A DNA stretch of 64,000 bases from Nymphalis io (taxonomy: Eukaryota > Arthropoda > Insecta > Lepidoptera > Nymphalidae): contig NC_065911.1 in assembly GCF_905147045.1 (NCBI RefSeq), positions 3,100,001-3,164,000 on the forward strand, in the 5' to 3' direction. Of this stretch, positions 59,117 through 64,000 are shown piece after piece. How positions within the stretch are numbered: position 1 is the first letter of the stretch; each line of letters starts with the position of its first letter. The position numbers and the translations under genes were made by a program. The notes below the pieces were generated by a model. That model was not told the DNA's origin, did no database searches, and was given only the letters and a program-made list of their open reading frames with translations.

Positions 59117-61394
59117 TTTTTCCAGAAAAAGCCCCAAAGGAAGTGGACCTGGCGAAGCCCCGATAACATAGCGATGAATGAGATCGACTTCATTTTATCC
59201 AATAAGCGCCAAATATTTAGGGATGTCTCCGTGATCAACAGGGTAAACACTGGAAGTGATCACCGCCTGGTAAGAGGCACCCTGAATATTAACACTAAAA
59301 TAGAACGATCGCGGTTAATGAAGTCGACTCTTAGACCAACTCTGCCTCAGGTCGAAGCTGGTTGCGAAAGCTTCCAGCTGGAACTACAGAACCGATTTGC
59401 CATGTTGGAAACCAGGCAGGGCATTGACGACGCCACCAATGGTCTGGTGCGTGTCATCCGCGAGGTAGGCCAAAATTACTTTCGACAAAAGAGCAATGGA
59501 CGTAAGTCGAAGCTCTCAGGCGAAACTCTGAACGAGATGACGAGGAGACGAGAACAGCAGAACATGACGCCATCTGATTGTCAGGCACTTAACAGGAAGG
59601 TTAAAAAACTAATAAGGCGTGACACAAGACGAGCGAATACCCGGAATATTGAAGATGCTATAGCACTCAATAGGGGCTCAAAGGTTCTTGCAAAGTCACA
59701 TACCTCCTGTTGTCACCTGACAAAATCCAGAACCATACAAGGCACAACCGTCACCTCAAAACCAGAGATTCTAGCTGAAGTCGAAAAGTACTATGGCGAT
59801 TTATACTCATCACGAGTACCTCCACCTGAGTCCCACAGTGCGGATGATCCACGAGCCAGACTAACACGCCATCTATCAGACGATCTTCCCGACATCGATT
59901 TGGGCGAGATTAGGATTGCTCTCGGGCAACTTGGAAACAACAAGGCTCCAGGAGATGACGGAATTACCTCAGAGCTTCTCAAAGCAGGAGGCACACCAGT
60001 TCTGAGAGAGCTGGCTAACATCTTTAATTTCGTCCTCCACAATGGTATAACACCGAAGACATGGAGCAGAAGTGTGGTGGTGCTGTTTTTCAAGAAGGGC
60101 GATAAAGCTCTTCTGAAAAACTACCGACCCATTTCACTTTTAAGCCATGTTTACAAATTGTTTTCGAGGGTAATCACGAATCGTCTTGCCCGAAAATTCG
60201 ATGACTTCCAACCCGTGGAACAGGCTGGGTTTCGAAAAGGCTTCAGTGCCGTAGACCACATACACACACTAAGGCAAATAATACAGAAGACCGAGGAATA
60301 TAATCAGCTTCTATGCCTAGCGTTTGTGGACTACGAAAAAGCCTTCGATACCATCGAGACCTGGGCTGTTCTGGAATCCATGCAGAGATGCCTAATTGAC
60401 TGTCGGTATGTCCAGGTAGTGAAGTGTTTGTACGAAGCCGCAACCATGACCGCCCAAGTACAAGATCAGAGCACAAGACCAATCCAATTGCATCGCGGTT
60501 TAAGACAGGGAGATGTAATATCACCGAAACTCTTTACCAATGTATTGGAGAACGTCTTCAAGACGCTCGATTGGAACGGACGCGGCATTAATATAAATAG
60601 CCAACACATTACACATCTGCGATTTACCGACGACATTGTCATCATGGCGGAGACTCTGCAGGATTTGGAAGAGATGCTAAACAGCCTGAGCGATTCTTCA
60701 AGACAAGTAGGTCTCGGGATGAACATTGAAAAGACCAAAATTATGGCAAACCGTCATGTATCCCCGAGACCAGTGGTCGTAAATGGCTCTCCACTTGAAG
60801 TTGTGCAGGAATATATCTACCTGGGCCAAACTATACAACTTGGCCGGCACAACTTTGAGAAGGGGGCTAAAAGAAGAATACGTTTGAGCTGGGCGGCATT
60901 CGGGAGGTTACGTCATATTTTTGAATCGTCGATCCCACAGTCGCTTAAGACCAGGGTCTTCAATCAGTGCGTCCTACCTGTAATGACTTACGGTGCCGAA
61001 ACGTGGACACTTACCGTAGGACTGGTCCACCAATTTAGGGTCGCTCAGCGAGCAATGGAACGCGCGATGCTTGGGGTTTCTCTGGCAGATAGAATCCGAA
61101 ATGAGGACATTCGCCAGAGAACTAAAGTCACCGACATCGCGCTTAGAATTAGCTCGCTGAAGTGGAAGTGGGCTGGTCATGTCTCCAGGCGCATTGATGG
61201 CCGATGGAGCCAACACGTGTTGGAGTGGAGACCACGCTTAGGCAAACGTAGTGTAGGACGACAAGATGGAACGATTTAAAAAAAGGTGGCAGGTTCGGGA
61301 TGGATGCGGACTGCCCAAGATCGGGATGGTTGGCGTTCTATGGGTTCTATGAGGCTTTCGTCCAGCAGTGGACGGCAAAAGGCTGAAAAAAAAA
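59117..61394 (+). mobile_element. 5'-truncated RTE-clade LINE retrotransposon
   Basis: The element begins inside the endonuclease domain and runs through the reverse transcriptase to an A-rich end (A run 61387-61394). The frame is open from 59102; codons before the first ATG read FQKKPQRKWTWRSPDN, homologous to the same part of lepidopteran RTE endonucleases, so the element was truncated rather than starting at that ATG. Truncation of the 5' end is typical of target-primed reverse transcription. Two lesions near the 3' end break the last codons: a small deletion near 61260 and a local duplication of TTCTATGGG around 61337-61351. No clear target duplication was found. Confidence 0.85.
59174..61279 (+). 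CDS. RTE endonuclease-reverse transcriptase, partial, probably inactive
   Basis: The 701-codon frame encodes the LINE protein that nicks DNA and copies its RNA into the genome. Residues 1-36 are the tail of the APE-type endonuclease (EIDFILSNKR, SDHRLVRG). The reverse transcriptase follows: NNKAPGDDG 255-263, NYRPISLL 316-323, AGFRKG 351-356, FVDYEKAFD 384-392 (first catalytic Asp), RGLRQGDVISPKLF 441-454 and FTDDI 484-488 with the catalytic Asp pair. The usual FADD here is FTDD. The C-terminal part has LPVMTYGAETWTL (601-613) and KWAGHVSRR (665-673). Most of the endonuclease is missing and the last codons are out of frame, so autonomous movement is unlikely. The ATG at 59174 is internal to the old frame. 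Confidence 0.85.
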   Translation: MNEIDFILSNKRQIFRDVSVINRVNTGSDHRLVRGTLNINTKIERSRLMKSTLRPTLPQVEAGCESFQLELQNRFAMLETRQGIDDATNGLVRVIREVGQNYFRQKSNGRKSKLSGETLNEMTRRREQQNMTPSDCQALNRKVKKLIRRDTRRANTRNIEDAIALNRGSKVLAKSHTSCCHLTKSRTIQGTTVTSKPEILAEVEKYYGDLYSSRVPPPESHSADDPRARLTRHLSDDLPDIDLGEIRIALGQLGNNKAPGDDGITSELLKAGGTPVLRELANIFNFVLHNGITPKTWSRSVVVLFFKKGDKALLKNYRPISLLSHVYKLFSRVITNRLARKFDDFQPVEQAGFRKGFSAVDHIHTLRQIIQKTEEYNQLLCLAFVDYEKAFDTIETWAVLESMQRCLIDCRYVQVVKCLYEAATMTAQVQDQSTRPIQLHRGLRQGDVISPKLFTNVLENVFKTLDWNGRGININSQHITHLRFTDDIVIMAETLQDLEEMLNSLSDSSRQVGLGMNIEKTKIMANRHVSPRPVVVNGSPLEVVQEYIYLGQTIQLGRHNFEKGAKRRIRLSWAAFGRLRHIFESSIPQSLKTRVFNQCVLPVMTYGAETWTLTVGLVHQFRVAQRAMERAMLGVSLADRIRNEDIRQRTKVTDIALRISSLKWKWAGHVSRRIDGRWSQHVLEWRPRLGKRSVGRQDGTI

Positions 61395-62454
61395 TCATAG
61401 AATAATATTAGAGATTAGATATCTATCTATCGAGCATTTAATCTGAATTTCGTCAAATCTCTTCTTATTGCCGCCTCTAAATTTCCAATTTCTATATCTT
61501 ATATTTTTAAGTAACAGCCTGGATAGTCAGTCAGGACGTTGCCTTATATATGTATAGAGATGACAAGTGCAGCTAAATTTAAAATTCATATTATAATACA
61601 CGTTTAAGGCGCAACACGTGAAGACATAAAATTTCTTTACATTACATGTTTGTAAATAGAACACTACTTACCAAAATACCATAAATCACACGTGTGTGTC
61701 CTATTGGCCATTGAAAATGTGTGATTAGTTATAGCTGTTTGTACTATAACCGGGTACACCTTCAGATTTCTATTCGTATTCGTATTCGTATCGAATAGAA
61801 TTTCATTAAAGAAATAGAATCATTGTTACACTTGGTCTATAACCAAATATGGCTGAGCTGTCACAATACCACGCCATTTACGTCATGAGTTACGAACAGT
61901 AAGGGACAAGAAATAAGTGCAGTTAATATCGATATCTAACTAGATATAAAAGATTTCTAACAGGTTCATTGACCGATCGTAATCACTTTGCTTTGGACAT
62001 GTTTTGGCTTGAATTATTGTGGTTATATAAAACGAGATATCATCAATTCAATGAAAGCTATTTATTTTTAAAAAGTATTAGTTTCAATGGAAAATTGATG
62101 TATTATAACTAAATAGCGGTTTGGTCTTTCAGAAAATCAGATCTTTGACTAACTTTCGGACATTTTTTGATACCTATTTGAGAGACACCATGGTTGCAGA
62201 CATTTTTAAAGTATTTGTTTTCTTTTTGTCTGGATTAAGTTACTTTATTTAAACAACTACAAATATGAATTTAGATACCAGAATTTTGCAATCATTAATG
62301 AAAACAAATTTAAATACAAAATTGGATCAGATTAGCTAGATTCAGCAGAACCCCCAATGTTCTAGTATTCTACTGATCTTCCCTCATTACATTATAGAAA
62401 AAGCTTAATCTAATAAAAATAGCCACTAGGAAAAATAAATTACAAGAGAAGCAC
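61395..62454. other. Non-coding AT-rich stretch after the RTE element
   Basis: Nothing recognised beyond the TATTCG repeat at 61769 and a short AAGTAACAGCCTGGATAG near 61510, which may be a SINE B 3' scrap. Confidence 0.5.
61769..61800. repeat. TATTCG repeat with palindromic ends
   Basis: Three TATTCG units lie between TTCTATTCG and CGAATAGAA, which are exact reverse complements. Confidence 0.7.
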
Positions 62455-62715
62455 ACTGTAAATGTGCCACTGCTGGGCTAAGGCCCGCTCTCGTTTAGAA
62501 AAGTTTTTGGAGTTTTTCCAAAGCGCTAGTGATTGGTGGATACAATTGGGACAAAATTTTCATTCGAAACATGCAGGTTTACTCACAATATTTTTCTTTA
62601 CTGCCAAACACGAGACAATTAACACAAATTAAGCACATGGAAATTCAGTGGGGCTCATGTGGACCAAAACCCGCCATCATTGAATAATAATCACGTGTTC
62701 CAACTACATCTCTGA
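62455..62715 (-). mobile_element. SINE family B, diverged full-length copy
   Basis: GTGCCACTGCTGGGCTAAGG, ACATGCAGGTTTACTCAC and AATTAAGCACATGGAAATTC give the full reversed order. The tRNA head is nearly unrecognisable. Confidence 0.75.
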
Positions 62716-63130
62716 TAATGTTAAAACTACAGGACATAAACAAAAGTTCTACTTCGAGGCGATACACTAAAAGAATATTATTCTTACGATAGCGATGTTA
62801 CATATAAAAATATGAGACTAGAATCCACCGTTGGTAGCTCTATGGTGGTCAATTGTTATGCCCTAATTAATTAAGTAGACACGTTAATGATCATGTTTGG
62901 CAAATTTCCAATATCTAAACATCAATGCATAATCGTAATAGCTTTTTCAGTCATATATTCGATTATCCATAACCTACATATTTGAGGGTACCACATATTG
63001 TTGCATTTTTATATTTACTTTGAGTCCCAGTAAATATTTTAAATGACTTCTGAAAATAGTAGATTTATTTAGAGAAATAACCAGTCGAAATTTTCATAAT
63101 TTTTAGTTTTAATACAGATATATAATATAT

Positions 63131-63402
63131 TTTTTGGAAGGAAGACGGAAAAATAGCCCACCTGATGGTAAATATTCACCATTGCCCATAGGCATTAGCG
63201 CTGTCAGAAATATTAACCATTACTTACATCAATGAGCCGCCAACCTTGTAACAAAGATGTTGTCTCTTATACCTGTAGTTACACTGGCTCACTAACCCTT
63301 CAAAACGGAACACAACAATACTTTACTAAGTATTCCTTTTCATGGTGATGAGAATATGTGATGAGTGGGTGGTACTCAGGTTGGATCGCACAAAGTTCAC
63401 CA
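63131..63402 (-). mobile_element. SINE-like family A, diverged
   Basis: GCCCACCTGATGGTAAATAT, GTTACACTGGCTCACTAACC and GTGATGAGTGGGTGGTACTC lie in reversed A order. The T run is short. Confidence 0.78.
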
Positions 63403-63501
63403 AGTAAGTAATCACAATTGTTAAAATTACTTCACTTGGTAATTGCTGGTTCCCTACAGGTTCTTTTCTGTAGTGTCTACATTTAAAACAGAATCATCTT
63501 T

Positions 63502-63652
63502 AAATAAATAAATAAATATCCTTGGACATTATTCACACAAAGCCATCTGATCCCAAACCAAGCAGAGCTTGTACTATGAAAACCAGACAACTGATAAACT
63601 ACATATACTACTTTTCTGTTGTAAATACATACTTTTAAAGATAATTACACCC
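63502..63652 (-). mobile_element. SINE family C, 3' part
   Basis: AAATAAATAAATAAATATCC tail, GCCATCTGATCCCAAACCAA and CATATACTACTTTTCTGTTG match C. The tRNA head is absent. Confidence 0.75.
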
Positions 63653-63653
63653 A

Positions 63654-63780
63654 GTTACAAATTTATTTTTGAATTCAATTCAAATACTGTACACGACATT
63701 GAAATACAATTATAATGAAGGCTAGGGACGATGTACAAAAGCGATCGTATCGCTAAGAAAGCGATCGTTTAATCGTTTAA
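63654..63780 (-). mobile_element. Fragment of the same LINE 3' untranslated region
   Basis: Plus-strand GTACAAAAGCGATCGTATCG and the following AAGAAAGCGATCG match the GTACAAAGGCGGTCTTATCG / AGAGCGATC segment near 54245-54275. No coding part is visible. Confidence 0.45.
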
Positions 63781-64000
63781 TGTCATGATTTAAATATGCT
63801 TTACAAGAGCCTATTTGTATAAAGAATATATTTTATTTAGTTTGACTTCCTTATGCTTTATATTTATGATCATTATATAACAATTTTTTTCGTGTCTTCG
63901 TCTTATCTTTTACATATACATACCTAATAAATACTAAGAAACTATCTTATCTAATAAAATTCATTAGATCTTAAGTTTTATATGGTAAGGTTAGTGTATA

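Noticed and set aside
59108..59130. A splice-acceptor-like TTTTTTTTTTCCAG just before the RTE frame
   Set aside because: The TTCCAGAAAAAG part encodes FQKK, which continues in frame into the endonuclease homology (RKWTW), so it is element sequence and not a host splice site.
59791..61216. Minus-strand open frames of 80-100 codons across the RTE
   Set aside because: They are antisense shadows of the reverse transcriptase frame and show no domains.
1..64000. CRISPR arrays, operons, phage or plasmid functions
   Set aside because: The repeats are dispersed retroposons without regular spacing, and the genome is clearly that of an animal.

Overview
The window is AT-rich animal nuclear DNA, almost certainly from a lepidopteran insect (a butterfly is my best guess). 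The evidence is the repeat content: at least four SINE-like families, three with tRNA-type heads and one A-tailed without; an RTE-clade LINE with a typical lepidopteran endonuclease-reverse transcriptase; decayed jockey/CR1-like LINE 3' ends; and several small inverted-repeat MITEs. I see no operons, CRISPR arrays, rRNA or functional tRNA genes.

Positions 1-49,800 are essentially gene-poor. They hold SINE copies, microsatellites, a few MITEs, some CpG-rich blocks (about 4,735-5,060 and 43,310-43,610 are the clearest), a perfect four-unit heat-shock-element motif at 18,998, a perfect 38-bp palindrome at 26,137, and a 166-bp A-tailed retroposon with 13-bp target duplications at 34,568. One short exon-like stretch (1,556-1,686) has a good splice donor but is unproven.

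Positions 50,218-58,762 on the minus strand hold the only convincing host gene: a five-exon secreted trypsin-like serine protease (S1 family) of 236 residues. I assembled it from five short exons whose splice sites and reading phases all agree. The His/Asp/Ser triad is intact. It is unusual in having no basic activation residue before its ILGG start, and in reading GDSGSG at the catalytic serine. Its introns are filled with SINEs, a decayed LINE and a MITE.

Positions 59,117-61,394 on the plus strand hold a 5'-truncated RTE retrotransposon with a 701-codon open frame, about 350 bp upstream of the protease start codon and transcribed away from it. Its extreme 3' end resembles the 3' end of the commonest SINE here (family B), which suggests that this kind of LINE mobilises that SINE. 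The last 2.6 kb are again old repeats.

Repeat names (A, B, C, D, F, H) are local labels for this annotation, not database names.
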